This document shows positions 37,523-46,282 of a stretch of 64,000 nt of DNA, piece by piece (position 1 is the stretch's first letter; each line of letters starts with the position of its first letter). This DNA is from Laspinema olomoucense D3b. Its GTDB lineage: Bacteria; Cyanobacteriota; Cyanobacteriia; Cyanobacteriales; Laspinemataceae. The notes beneath the pieces are model-generated. The model did not search any database, had not been told where the DNA came from, and saw nothing but the letters and a program-made list of their open reading frames with translations. Position numbers and translations under genes: made by a program. Where the stretch lies: the NCBI RefSeq assembly GCF_025370785.1, contig NZ_JAMXFA010000035.1, forward strand, positions 1-64,000, written 5' to 3'.

Positions 37523-37613
37523 CAATGTTGCCTGTTGTTGTTGATTGTTAATCTGTTTACTCTCCTGAGTACCCTGCCCACCCACTCTTCTGCCAATTGT
37601 AAAAAAATATTAA

Positions 37614-37652
37614 AAATCCTCCCAATTTCTCCCGCGAGGATTTATTTTATTT
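37614..37652 (+). terminator. Terminator between the two FimT-like genes
   Basis: AAATCCTC (37614-37621) and GAGGATTT (37636-37643) pair across a 14-nt loop, followed by ATTTTATTT. It lies about 90 bp after the first FimT-like stop codon and 36 bp before the second ATG, so the second gene may have partly independent expression. Confidence 0.6.
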
Positions 37653-37678
37653 AAAAACAATAACCAGGGTGTTGAGCG

Positions 37679-38209
37679 ATGCAATTAACACATCAAATTA
37701 AACGTCAGTTCGGGAACTCAACGACTGCCGGATTCACTTTGCTGGAAGTTTTAATTGTTGTTTTTATCATTGCCATTTTAGCAGTGATCGGTATTCCAAG
37801 CTGGCTTAATTGGTTAAATAATACTCGTCTGACGGCAGGACAAAATGAAATCTATGATGCGCTTTTAAAAGCCAAAAGCAAAGCGACTCAGCAAAAAATC
37901 ACCTATCAAGCTAGTTTTCGTCAAGGGAATGATCTGGCCCAATGGGCTGTGCATCCGGCTTCGGTGGATCCCACGGAACACTACTGGCAAAATCTCAATT
38001 CTTTTGTAAAAATTGATGAAAGCAAAACCACCCTTTATCAATACTCTTCAAATGGGGTTTGGCGAATGCAATTTAATCATAAAGGGAACTCCAATGGTCG
38101 CATTGGACGGGTGACGGTTCGCCTCCGCAATAGTAACAGTAATAAACAGCGCTGTGTGTTTGTTTCTACCCTGTTAGGGGCGATGAGGAAAACGGACCAG
38201 TGTGGTTGA
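37679..38209 (+). CDS. FimT/GspH-like minor pseudopilin (second)
   Basis: A paralogue of the preceding gene, 176 residues. TTAG/FTLLEVLIVVFIIAILAVIG is the prepilin site, cleaved after G18 with Glu at mature position 5. PSWLNWLNNTRLTAGQNEIYDALLKAKSKATQQ matches the first copy (PSWL-x-x-LNNTRL), and both end in RCVFVSTLLGAMRKT-like or KCVIVKTLLGTVRKA-like segments with a cysteine. The tandem arrangement implies duplication. A terminator candidate in front suggests separate regulation. Confidence 0.83.
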   Translation: MQLTHQIKRQFGNSTTAGFTLLEVLIVVFIIAILAVIGIPSWLNWLNNTRLTAGQNEIYDALLKAKSKATQQKITYQASFRQGNDLAQWAVHPASVDPTEHYWQNLNSFVKIDESKTTLYQYSSNGVWRMQFNHKGNSNGRIGRVTVRLRNSNSNKQRCVFVSTLLGAMRKTDQCG

Positions 38210-38245
38210 GGTTCGTTTGAGGCTGGGCGGGGGAGCAATTCCCCG

Positions 38246-38297
38246 CCTGCCTATTCCTGGTGACGTGGCGATCGCGCCTCACCAGGAAATAGGCAGG
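38246..38297. other. 19-bp inverted repeat between pseudopilin and glgB genes
   Basis: CCTGCCTATTCCTGGTGA (38246-38263) pairs with TCACCAGGAAATAGGCAGG (38279-38297) with one bulge. The loop contains GCGATCGC. It lies between the convergent pseudopilin and glgB genes and could end either transcript. A second fold-back (GTGACGCGGCAAAG/CCACGTCACG) follows at about 38342-38366. The sequence TTTAAACCCCCGTCGGCTGTTGC near 38410 recurs near 48592. Confidence 0.55.
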
Positions 38298-38435
38298 TTA
38301 AGCCGTTGCTTGGGGACTGGAGGCAGAGCCTCCTTCAGAGCGTGACGCGGCAAAGCCACGTCACGAGTACAATCCGGGTTAATCGTAAAAACCTACCGTT
38401 GGAAGGCGGTTTAAACCCCCGTCGGCTGTTGCTTC

Positions 38436-40745
38436 TCAAGTTTGAGACATCCAAGCCTTCCGCGCTTCTTCAGTCTTTTCCTGATCTAACTTAAACACCA
38501 AGACGGATAACGGAGGCAAGCACAAATCCATTGAGTAAGCATGACTATGGAACCACCACTCATCGGCCCATTTACCGCCTAGATTCCCCATGTTGCTGCC
38601 GCCATATTTGCCGGAGTCGCTGTTAAAAATTTCGCTGTAGAATCCATGTACCGGAACCCCGACGCGATAGTGACTGTGCGGTTGCGGGGTGAAGTTACAA
38701 ACCACCACCACAAAATCTTCTTTATTTTTATCCCAGCGGATGAACGAGACGACACTATGGCGATTGTCAGAACAATCAATCCATTCAAACCCTTCTTGTC
38801 CGAAATCTTGGGTATAAAGTTCAGGGGTTGAACAATAGAGGTGATTCAGGTCAGTCATAAAGGTTTTGAGCTGTTGGTGTGGCTCAAATTGCAAGAGTTC
38901 CCACTCCAAATCGCCCCAGACATTCCATTCACTCCACTGGCCGAATTCCATGCTCATAAACAGGGTTTTCTTGCCCGGGTGAGCAAACATATAGGTAAAC
39001 AAACAGCGGACATTGGCTAATTTCTGCCAGCGGTCCCCGGGCATTTTACCGATAATATTGCTCTTCCCATGCACCACTTCATCATGGGACAGGGCCAGCA
39101 TGAAGTTCTCGCTGTGGTGATACCACATACTAAAAGTGATGTTGTTCTGATGGAACTGGCGGAACCAGGGGTCCATGCTGAAATAATCCAGCATATCGTG
39201 CATCCAGCCCATGTTCCATTTTAAGTTAAACCCTAACCCGCCAACATAAGTGGGCCAGGAAACCATCGGCCAGGAGGTAGACTCTTCGGCAATGGAAAGC
39301 ACGCCAGGATAATAAGAAAATAGCAGATGATTGGCTTGGCGCAGGAAGTCTGCCGCCTCTAGGTTTTCCCGTCCGCCATATTGGTTGGTGACCCATTCCC
39401 CTTCTTTGCGGCAATAGTCTAAATACAACATCGAGGCGACGGCATCGACGCGGATGCCATCAATGTGGAATTTATCAAACCAGAATAGGACGTTCGATAC
39501 AAGGAAGTTGCGGACTTCGTTGCGGTTGTAGTTAAAGACGAGGGTTCCCCATTCTTTGTGTTCGCCTTTGCGGGGGTCAGCGTGTTCGTAGAGGTGAGTT
39601 CCATCAAAGAAGGCTAATCCATGTCCATCTTTGGGGAAGTGACCGGGAACCCAGTCTACCAAGACGCCAAGTCCTTCTTTGTGGCAGCAATCCACAAAGT
39701 ACATGAAGTCTTCCGGGGTGCCAAAACGGGAGGTAGGGGCGTAGTAGCCGGTGACTTGATAACCCCAGGACCCATCAAAGGGATGTTCGGCGATCGGGAG
39801 TAATTCGATGTGGGTGTAGCCGAGTTCTTTAACGTAGGGAATTAGTTTTTCGGCGAGTTCTCGGTAGGTGAGGAATCTGGCCCCGGGTTTGAGTTCGGAG
39901 ACGATGACGACGGGTTCGGTGTCTCCGTTGGGGAGTTTAGCGGGTTCCGAGGCGGAGGCGTGGAGCCAGGAGCCTAAATGACATTCGTAGACAGAGATGG
40001 GTTTGGTGAGGGGATCGCTGTTGCGACGTTCTTCCATCCACTTTTGGTCGGTCCAGGTGTAGGTGTCCAGGTCGGTGACGATGGAGGCGGTTTTGGGCCG
40101 GGGTTCTTGTTGGAAACCGTAGGGGTCAGATTTTTCGTAAATGTGACCTGCGGAGTTTTTAATTTCATATTTGTAATGTTCGCCTACACCGAGGTCCGGG
40201 ATGAAGAGTTCCCAGACGCCGTTGCCGCGTTTGGCCATTTGATGTTTACGTCCGTCCCAGTGGTTGAAGTCGCCGAGGACGGAGATGTTACGGGCGTTGG
40301 GTGCCCAGACGGCAAAGTAAACGCCTTTAACGCCGTTGACTTCCATTGTGTGCGCACCGAGTTTTTCGTAGATGCGATGGTGGTTGCCTTCGGCGAAGAG
40401 ATGAATGTCGAGGTCGGTGAGTTTGGGGGACCGGAAGGCGTAGGGGTCGTAGATGACCCGTTCGCGATCGCCTTCTTTGATGCGAAATTGGTAGTTTGCT
40501 AGTTCTGCGGTTTCAATGACGCATTCAAAGAAGTGGGGGTTATGCACGGATTGCATGGGATATTCTTGGCGCTGTTCCGGGACGATGACGGAAACGCTAT
40601 CGGCGTTGGGGAGGTAGGCTCGCACGGCCCAATGGGAGATTTTGCCGTTGTCTTGGATGGGATGAGCGCCGAGGATTTCAAAGGGGTCTTGATGTTGATT
40701 CCCAACTATCTGATGGACTTGATCGGGGGCGATTGTTATGGTCAT
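38436..40745 (-). CDS. glgB: 1,4-alpha-glucan branching enzyme GlgB
   Basis: GlgB introduces alpha-1,6 branches into glycogen, the cell's carbon store. At 769 residues it is full length with the N1 domain (about 1-110), the CBM48 module ([21 protein letters not shown] near 155) and the GH13 barrel. Catalytic regions are [19 protein letters not shown], the nucleophile in [15 protein letters not shown], the acid/base Glu in [10 protein letters not shown] and [12 protein letters not shown]. It is transcribed away from the hps locus, on the opposite strand. Confidence 0.97.
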   Translation of the reverse strand: MTITIAPDQVHQIVGNQHQDPFEILGAHPIQDNGKISHWAVRAYLPNADSVSVIVPEQRQEYPMQSVHNPHFFECVIETAELANYQFRIKEGDRERVIYDPYAFRSPKLTDLDIHLFAEGNHHRIYEKLGAHTMEVNGVKGVYFAVWAPNARNISVLGDFNHWDGRKHQMAKRGNGVWELFIPDLGVGEHYKYEIKNSAGHIYEKSDPYGFQQEPRPKTASIVTDLDTYTWTDQKWMEERRNSDPLTKPISVYECHLGSWLHASASEPAKLPNGDTEPVVIVSELKPGARFLTYRELAEKLIPYVKELGYTHIELLPIAEHPFDGSWGYQVTGYYAPTSRFGTPEDFMYFVDCCHKEGLGVLVDWVPGHFPKDGHGLAFFDGTHLYEHADPRKGEHKEWGTLVFNYNRNEVRNFLVSNVLFWFDKFHIDGIRVDAVASMLYLDYCRKEGEWVTNQYGGRENLEAADFLRQANHLLFSYYPGVLSIAEESTSWPMVSWPTYVGGLGFNLKWNMGWMHDMLDYFSMDPWFRQFHQNNITFSMWYHHSENFMLALSHDEVVHGKSNIIGKMPGDRWQKLANVRCLFTYMFAHPGKKTLFMSMEFGQWSEWNVWGDLEWELLQFEPHQQLKTFMTDLNHLYCSTPELYTQDFGQEGFEWIDCSDNRHSVVSFIRWDKNKEDFVVVVCNFTPQPHSHYRVGVPVHGFYSEIFNSDSGKYGGSNMGNLGGKWADEWWFHSHAYSMDLCLPPLSVLVFKLDQEKTEEARKAWMSQT

Positions 40746-40934
40746 GTTTTGTTGCCTAAATGGAGTTCATGAATGGGTTTCGATATCTGTGCGGTTGATT
40801 AACCCTGGATGAGGGTTAAGGCACAAGGATTAGATATTGCGATCGCCTCGGGTGGGGGTGTTAATGATAGCTTCATCTTAGAGATTTCTGGGTCTCTGTG
40901 ATGAAGAGTGCTGGTTGGCTCACACACCGGCTCC

Positions 40935-41107
40935 CTAATGCGGGGAGATTGGGGAGATTGGGGAGATTGGGGAGTTGGGGAAGATTGGGGAGATTGGGGA
41001 GGAAACGACAGCAAGTCGTTACTACAAACTTCCCCATCTTTTCTATCCTCCCTATCCTCCCCATCTTCCCTATCCTCCCCATCCTCCCTATCCTCCCCCC
41101 CTAATGC
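40935..41107. repeat. Low-complexity foldback of GGGGAGATT and CCTCCCTAT repeats
   Basis: The left side repeats GGGGAGATT about seven times (40940-41001). The right side repeats CCTCCCTATC/CCATCTTCC (41030-41100). The two are inverted-complementary, both flanked by CCTAATG-type ends (CTCCCTAATGCGGGG and CCCCCCTAATGCC), and the centre has a short hairpin AACGACAGCAAGTCGTT. The intergenic stretch 40746-41289 contains no gene. It is a strong candidate for replication slippage and for cruciform or triplex formation. Confidence 0.75.
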
Positions 41108-41289
41108 CCTGGCGATCGCCGCCCTAGAGGGAGCAACTCTTTTACAGGACTGACGCTTGTTCCAGGGATTTAACCCGATAGGATTGATGCTTTTCATGAA
41201 AAGCACTTCCTCTCTACTTCAGGTGATGGGTCGGTCCTGTTCTATCAATACACCAGAAATATTAAGGATTGTAAACTAAAATGGCACGT

Positions 41290-41652
41290 TCAAAACGGAA
41301 AAATCACCCTAAGTAATTCTCTGACGGGCAATCGATTAATCATGATCTGCCCTGGAGGGATTGGCCCAGTCGCCATAGGTGGGCTGCCATCGTTTGGGGC
41401 GATCGTCCCTTGAAATGCCTGATTTTCGAGCAATGCGGCATATTCATCGGGGGTAAGGGGTGCGCCATCAACGGGCGATCGGCCTTGGGTAATAATTTCA
41501 GTTCGCAAAATTTCCTCGGGGACATCCGAGGCTGGAGGTAAAGCGGTAGCCAGTGGGGTGATCCCCAGCAAGATTCCCCCAACTAAAATCAACTGAATTG
41601 AAGGGGTATAACCCGAGAGTTTAGGACCGATGGTTTGGTGGCGATCGCTCAT
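41290..41652 (-). CDS. Conserved-type secreted or membrane-anchored hypothetical protein
   Basis: A 120-residue protein of unknown function. A hydrophobic segment (about residues 20-37, ILVGGILLGITPLATALP) is a probable signal peptide or anchor. The rest is a short acidic, proline-rich region with PPASDVPEEILRTEIITQGRSPVDG and PLTPDEYAALL, resembling small cyanobacterial proteins with a conserved EEILRTE-like core. The function is unknown. The upstream glgB gene is on the same strand, 540 bp of repeat away, so co-transcription is doubtful. Confidence 0.6.
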   Translation of the reverse strand: MSDRHQTIGPKLSGYTPSIQLILVGGILLGITPLATALPPASDVPEEILRTEIITQGRSPVDGAPLTPDEYAALLENQAFQGTIAPNDGSPPMATGPIPPGQIMINRLPVRELLRVIFPF

Positions 41653-42370
41653 ACAAATTAATAGATGATCTTCTTAACTTTTACTAGCATATTTTCCGCC
41701 CTTTTCTATCAGTCTTAAGTCATAAATAAGTCAACCAAATTCCCCTCAAATCACAGGTTGAACTCAAAAACTGCTGATGGGATAACCGAGTTTACCGCCC
41801 GATTCAGCAGACCCTGCTCCACTCGTTCCAGGAGGGTGCAGAACTGCCCCTCTTTTGGCTCCTCAAAAAATAACCCTCGACAAATGTCAAGGGTTTGTGA
41901 CTCGGATGACTTGAGCAAGGGCGCGAGGTTGAGGCCCTTACTGCGAGTTAATCGTTTGTAGTTGTTGTTAGGGGACTCCACAAAATAAAGTCTTCGGTGA
42001 GAGATTCCACTAACCCCCTGTCAGATCCCCTGACCGTCCCCCTGGGATCCCTCTCCCGTCCCCCTTGGCTCCCCGGACCTTCCCCCTTGGCTCCCCGGAC
42101 CTTCCCCCTTCAGAAGGGGGAAACCCGAGGAATCAATGTTTAATTCCTGGGGGAAACCCGAGGAATCAATGTTTAGAGCAGGGGGGAGGCTAGAGGAATC
42201 AATGTTTAGATTACGGGGGAAGCCAGAGGAATAAGTGTTTGATGGACGAGGGGACGAGTGCAATTCCCCAAAGACCTCTAATGCAGAACTGTTTTATGGA
42301 AATCCCTTATTCCCATTCCTACACCCGTTAGTTACTGCTCAGTTTTGTTTTAAGGAGCAGAAGGAGTGGT
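41653..42370. other. Repeat-rich region without a clear gene
   Basis: This stretch holds a tandem pair of CCCTTGGCTCCCCGGACCTT (about 42060-42105) and the 33-bp repeats at 42116-42247. Opposing frames of 76 and 80 codons exist but neither has a recognisable start region or family match. The 80-codon minus frame covering the repeats is discussed among the findings. Confidence 0.4.
42116..42247. repeat. Four 33-bp direct repeats (11-codon period)
   Basis: Units start at 42116, 42149, 42182 and 42215. Each begins GGGGG and contains GAGGAATCAATGTTTA; the fourth is diverged to GAGGAATAAGTGTTTG. The 33-bp period is a multiple of three, and on the minus strand it reads as an 11-residue repeat NIDSSGFPxxL. 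No spacers of a CRISPR kind are present. Confidence 0.85.
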
Positions 42371-42709
42371 TTACGGAGTCGTTGGAGCTGCTTCGGGGGT
42401 TGATTCCGGAGTTCCTTCGGTGCTTGATTCCGGAGTTGCTTCAGGGGTGGTTTCCGGAGTCGTTGTAGTTCCTTCGGGGGTGGTTTCCGGAGTCGTTGTA
42501 GTTCCTTCGGGAGTGGTTGCCGGAGTCGTCGGAGTTGCTTCGGGAGTGGTTGCCGGAGTCGTCGGAGTTGCTTCGGGGGCTGTCTGGTCTACAGGAACTT
42601 CCTCTGTGGGGGTAGTCGTAGCAGGGGTTTCCGCTTCATTGGTATTGCAGGCTACAACCGAGGTAGACAAAGCGAGTAAAACAGCTAAACTTGCGATTTT
42701 GTTTTTCAT
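42371..42709 (-). CDS. Small lipoprotein with Pro-Thr-rich repeats
   Basis: A 112-residue protein. The N-terminus MKNKIASLAVLLALSTSVVAC is a lipoprotein signal peptide with a lipobox-like STSVVAC, so Cys21 would be lipidated and the protein membrane-anchored. The mature part is almost wholly repeats of TPEATPTTPATTPE and GTTTTPETTPE, rich in Pro, Thr and Glu, giving an extended, possibly glycosylated wall or spacer region. There is no catalytic domain. The opposite-strand frame over the same repeats is a by-product. No clear ribosome-binding site precedes the ATG. Confidence 0.7.
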   Translation of the reverse strand: MKNKIASLAVLLALSTSVVACNTNEAETPATTTPTEEVPVDQTAPEATPTTPATTPEATPTTPATTPEGTTTTPETTPEGTTTTPETTPEATPESSTEGTPESTPEAAPTTP

Positions 42710-42942
42710 TGTGGATATTTGGGAGTGAATGAATCAGCCATGACCAAGAACCCAGACTGCCTCAGTCGTTTCTACAAACTGAACAACTGCGAATGAACCC
42801 AATCTAGGACAGTTTTTCAGGGTGCTTTCTCCGGGACCTACCCAGGGAAAACTCCCTTAAAATCTGCTAGTAGTATAGGATAGGGCATTTTCTCGAAAAA
42901 AGTTACAAATTTTCATCTAACTTAAAAAATTTTTATAGCTTC

Positions 42943-43347
42943 TTGACGAAACCCTCCCAGATCCTGGGGTGGATTGACCGGGCAATTTTAGATTCTGGGG
43001 GGCAAGTCCCCGAACTCACCCTAAATTTGCCGGGGGTGCTAGTTGTTACAATCCACCCCACGAGTGGGTACGGATGGACCCTCTCCGTTGATCTGATCAC
43101 GGGGGAAGAGGTCTTCTATATCTTAATTGAGCCAAGTCAACAACTCCCCCAGGAGAGGGAAATGGAGGGAACCGGAGCGATCGCCCTCCTGAAATGGGAG
43201 TTCCCCAACTGCAAAAGACTTACAGACAAGCCGGTGCTAGGATGGGGAAGTCTCCGTGGAATCCACAAGACCAGGAACGTCGGAATTCTCAACTCAATTG
43301 ATCCAAGGACTCAATCCAGGCTGTCGCTGAGAAGGGAACCGATATAA
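42943..43347 (+). CDS. Uncertain hypothetical ORF with TTG start
   Basis: A possible 134-residue protein that would start with TTG; there is no ATG before residue 67. ILGWIDRAILDSGGQVPELTLNLPGVLVVTIHPTS at the front has a coding-like alternation of charged and hydrophobic residues, and WTLSVDLITGEEVFYILIEPSQQ follows. I do not recognise a family. The codon use looks cyanobacterial, but the last third (SRLSLRREPI) is unconvincing. It may be a genuine small gene or a chance frame upstream of the ftsL-like gene. Confidence 0.3.
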   Translation: MTKPSQILGWIDRAILDSGGQVPELTLNLPGVLVVTIHPTSGYGWTLSVDLITGEEVFYILIEPSQQLPQEREMEGTGAIALLKWEFPNCKRLTDKPVLGWGSLRGIHKTRNVGILNSIDPRTQSRLSLRREPI

Positions 43348-43387
43348 ATAGCGCTATTAACAGAATCGCCTAATATTGCTTAAAGTT

Positions 43388-44020
43388 ATGACAGTTGCAT
43401 TCAGACCCCCAAATGCTCCGAGAAAAATCAGGTCCCGCCCCACTTCGGCAGGAACATCCAGTAAAGTAACCTCGATCGCAACCAAGCAGAGAAAACCGAA
43501 AGAAGGCGCGGCGATCGCCCCAAGAACCTCCGCGCCCGTCACCCCTTTGCGATCGCCTCAATCCAGTCCCCGAGTCGGCGAAGGACTAACCCCTAACTCA
43601 AAGACAACCGAACCCCGAAAGAACACACCAGCGAGAAATCAGTCCACCTCAAATCCTTGGGCTATTCCCTTTTGGTTGCGATCGCTCGTGAAAGCTCAAA
43701 CTGTTTCATCCTTCGCCACCTTCCTCCTCGTCAGTGCCGCTTTATTCATCTATGGCAGCACTGTCTACTACCAGCAACAGTGGGGGACATCCTTCCGAGA
43801 GTTAGAAAATTTGCGTCGCCAAGAGCGAAAACTGACCACAACCAACGAAAGCTTAAAAACCCAATTTTCCAAACAAGCCGAAGAACCAGGAAGCGGGTTA
43901 GTACCCCCTAACTTAAATCAAATGATATTTTTAAAACCCACCCCCGTGGAACCCCCAGCAGCAGAAGAAATTAGCGGGGAAAAACCCCCTATTTCCGATA
44001 CCGGACCCGTGGGATATTAA
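43388..44020 (+). CDS. FtsL-like cell division protein
   Basis: A membrane protein of 210 residues from the ATG at 43388 (a TTG at 43376 is the alternative). A basic, proline-rich cytoplasmic tail of about 100 residues is followed by one transmembrane helix (VSSFATFLLVSAALFIYGST) and a short coiled coil (RELENLRRQERKLTTTNESLKTQ), then a proline-rich end. This topology is that of FtsL/DivIC-type divisome proteins. It lies 122 bp upstream of the FtsI-type gene on the same strand, the usual ftsL-ftsI order. Sequence identity to known FtsL cannot be claimed; the family is very divergent. Confidence 0.6.
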   Translation: MTVAFRPPNAPRKIRSRPTSAGTSSKVTSIATKQRKPKEGAAIAPRTSAPVTPLRSPQSSPRVGEGLTPNSKTTEPRKNTPARNQSTSNPWAIPFWLRSLVKAQTVSSFATFLLVSAALFIYGSTVYYQQQWGTSFRELENLRRQERKLTTTNESLKTQFSKQAEEPGSGLVPPNLNQMIFLKPTPVEPPAAEEISGEKPPISDTGPVGY

Positions 44021-44142
44021 CCTCTACCCGTTCTGGATTAAACCCGACTTATTTCGGACCTAAAGCGGGGAATATCACCTGAATCAATTCCTTCTCAAAA
44101 ACCTTCAAATTCTCCAACCTGATTACACTGTACGAGCGGAAT

Positions 44143-46092
44143 ATGGCATCAAGGATTCCACACCCTGGGGGAAGTTTGCAGCGGAACTCTCATTCCAAAA
44201 CCCCATCTAAACGCCCGAAAAAAATCAACCGGGGGACTGCTCGGAATAAGCGGGGACCAGAGGGCAGTAAAAACTTATTTTTACTGTTACCCCTGGCCTT
44301 TTTACTATTAATTTTGGAGAATTTGAACAGCTCGCCGCGAGTGAGGCGGGGAGTCCGCGCCCTGACGCGATTGGGTAATCCGCGCATTCGGTTCGCGGTG
44401 GTGTGGGGGGTTTTAATAGCCGGAATTTTGGGATTGAGTGGGAATTTGTATCGATTGCAAATTGTGAACGGGCAGGACTTGCAAGAACAGGCCCGACAGC
44501 AGCAAGATGTGAAATTGCAGCCGTTTATTCCCCGACGGGCGATCGTCGATCGCAGTGGCAATGTTTTAGCCCTCGATCGCCCGGTTTATACCCTATATGC
44601 CCATCCCAAACTGTTTCAAATCTCCAAGGAAGAGATGGCGGTAAGCCTCGCCCCGATTCTGAATCAAACCAGCGCCGAACTCTTCGGAAAATTTAACGCA
44701 GCAGAAAGTGGAATTACGGTGGCGATCGGAATTTCGGAGGAAAATGCCGATCGCATCCGAGAGATCTTCCTCGATGGACTAGAACTAGAGCAAAATCGCG
44801 CCCGCTATTATCCCCAGCAAAACTTAGCCGCAGATGTGCTGGGATATGTGGATACAGAAGGCAAAGGTCAAGCGGGGATAGAAGCCAGCCACCAACACTT
44901 ACTCGCCCGGGAAGCCTCACTAGAACTCGATCGCCGATTATGGGGTTCGCTGATCCCCGACCCGGTACCAGCGGAATTTATGCGCTTGGACGATTTGCAT
45001 TTGCAAATCACCCTAGATTCCCGGTTGCAACAAGCGGCGCGAGTTGCCCTAGAGAAACACCGGAAGCAGTGGAATGCCAAACGGGGGACTGCGATCGTCA
45101 TGGATGCTAAAACTGGAGAACTTTTAGCCCTGGTCTGTGACCCTTCCTATGACCCCAATGAATATTTTAAAGCCGATGTGGAGTTATTTAAAAACTGGGC
45201 GCTCACGGATTTATACGAACCGGGATCGACCTTTAAACCAATTACCGTGGCGATCGCCTTAGAAGCCGGTGCCATTGAACCCAACAGCGTCTTTTATGAT
45301 GAAGGGCGGATTTTTGTGGATGAATGGCCGATTTCCAACTCCGATGGGGCCGGTCGAGGCAATCTCACCGTAACCGAAATCATCCGCTATTCCAGTAATG
45401 TGGGGATGGTGCATATTATCGAACAGATGCGATCGCGGGTCTTTTACAGTTGGCTGCAACGCCTGGGGATCGGCGATATCATCGGCGCAGACTTACCCTT
45501 TGAAACCGCCAGTCAACTGCGATCGCGAGCCGAATTTATGGCTTCCCCCGTCAATGCCGCCACCGCCTCCTTCGGTCAAGGTCTTTCCCTGACCCCCCTC
45601 CAACTGGTCCAAATAAACGGCGCTTTAGCCAATGAAGGGTATCTCGTCACCCCCCATGTCGTCCGGGGACTCTTTGATAGTCAAGGACGCCAGTATTGGC
45701 AACCGGACCTCCGTCCCAAGCGCCAAGTCTTTTCCCCCTCCACCACCCAAGCCGTCGTGGCAATGATGGAGGATGCCATCACCGACGGCACCGGCAGCGC
45801 CGCCCAAATTCCCGGATATCGGATTGCCGGAAAAACCGGGACCTCTCAAAAAGCATCCGATGATGGGACAGGTTACTCCGAGTACGCCCGGATCGCCAGT
45901 TTTGTGGCAATTTTACCCGCAGATAACCCCCGCTACGTCGTCCTCGCTGCCGTAGATGAACCCGTGGGGGGCTATGGGGGAACCGTCGCCGCACCCATTG
46001 TCAAAGAAATCATGGAATCCCTGATTCAAATTGAGGGTATTCCCCCCTCAGAACAGGTTCAAACCCCCGAGGTTGAGGAGTCTGCGGAGTAA
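44143..46092 (+). CDS. ftsI: Penicillin-binding protein 2/FtsI-type transpeptidase
   Basis: A class B penicillin-binding protein of 649 residues for septal peptidoglycan crosslinking. A basic cytoplasmic region precedes a transmembrane helix (about residues 85-101, FAVVWGVLIAGILGLSG). The dimerisation/pedestal domain starts with RRAIVDRSGNVLALD. The transpeptidase motifs are SxxK in YEPGSTFKP at about 364, SxN in RYSSNVGM at about 421, and KTG in IAGKTGTSQKA at about 568. The upstream FtsL-like gene and this gene form a divisome pair. The C-terminal tail is acidic. Confidence 0.93.
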   Translation: MASRIPHPGGSLQRNSHSKTPSKRPKKINRGTARNKRGPEGSKNLFLLLPLAFLLLILENLNSSPRVRRGVRALTRLGNPRIRFAVVWGVLIAGILGLSGNLYRLQIVNGQDLQEQARQQQDVKLQPFIPRRAIVDRSGNVLALDRPVYTLYAHPKLFQISKEEMAVSLAPILNQTSAELFGKFNAAESGITVAIGISEENADRIREIFLDGLELEQNRARYYPQQNLAADVLGYVDTEGKGQAGIEASHQHLLAREASLELDRRLWGSLIPDPVPAEFMRLDDLHLQITLDSRLQQAARVALEKHRKQWNAKRGTAIVMDAKTGELLALVCDPSYDPNEYFKADVELFKNWALTDLYEPGSTFKPITVAIALEAGAIEPNSVFYDEGRIFVDEWPISNSDGAGRGNLTVTEIIRYSSNVGMVHIIEQMRSRVFYSWLQRLGIGDIIGADLPFETASQLRSRAEFMASPVNAATASFGQGLSLTPLQLVQINGALANEGYLVTPHVVRGLFDSQGRQYWQPDLRPKRQVFSPSTTQAVVAMMEDAITDGTGSAAQIPGYRIAGKTGTSQKASDDGTGYSEYARIASFVAILPADNPRYVVLAAVDEPVGGYGGTVAAPIVKEIMESLIQIEGIPPSEQVQTPEVEESAE

Positions 46093-46119
46093 AGTTGCAA
46101 CACCTGACGGGTGTTATAC

Positions 46120-46214
46120 CAAATCCGGTTGTCTCAAGTCGATTTCCTCGATTAGCCCGCGCAGGAGAGGCTTTGTCCGTGGAGCCTCACCCTTGAGGGT
46201 GTGGGGGTTTTATA
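46120..46214. repeat. Dispersed intergenic repeat (copy 2 of 3)
   Basis: CGGTTGTCTCAAGTCG ... CCCGCGCAGG ... GGCTTTGTCCG ... ACCCTTGAGGGTG matches 5724-5813 closely. Like that copy it is in the gap after a + strand gene (ftsI) and before a - strand gene. It contains no ORF. Confidence 0.7.
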
Positions 46215-46282
46215 GACCTTTGACAACCGGATTCCGTATTCCAACTTTGACGAGGGAGAAAGGGAGACTAACCGAGCGATCG

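Noticed and set aside
39978-40502. 174-codon frame antisense to glgB
   Set aside because: It lies wholly within the conserved GlgB coding region and reads as a mirror of its codon bias.
41751-41981. 76-codon minus-strand frame in the glgB-lipoprotein gap
   Set aside because: It ends plausibly (NRAVNSVIPSAVFEFNL) but has no recognised family, and an opposite-strand frame of similar length covers it, so I cannot support it.
42116-42247. CRISPR array
   Set aside because: The four 33-bp units are contiguous direct repeats with no unique spacers, and no cas gene is in the window.
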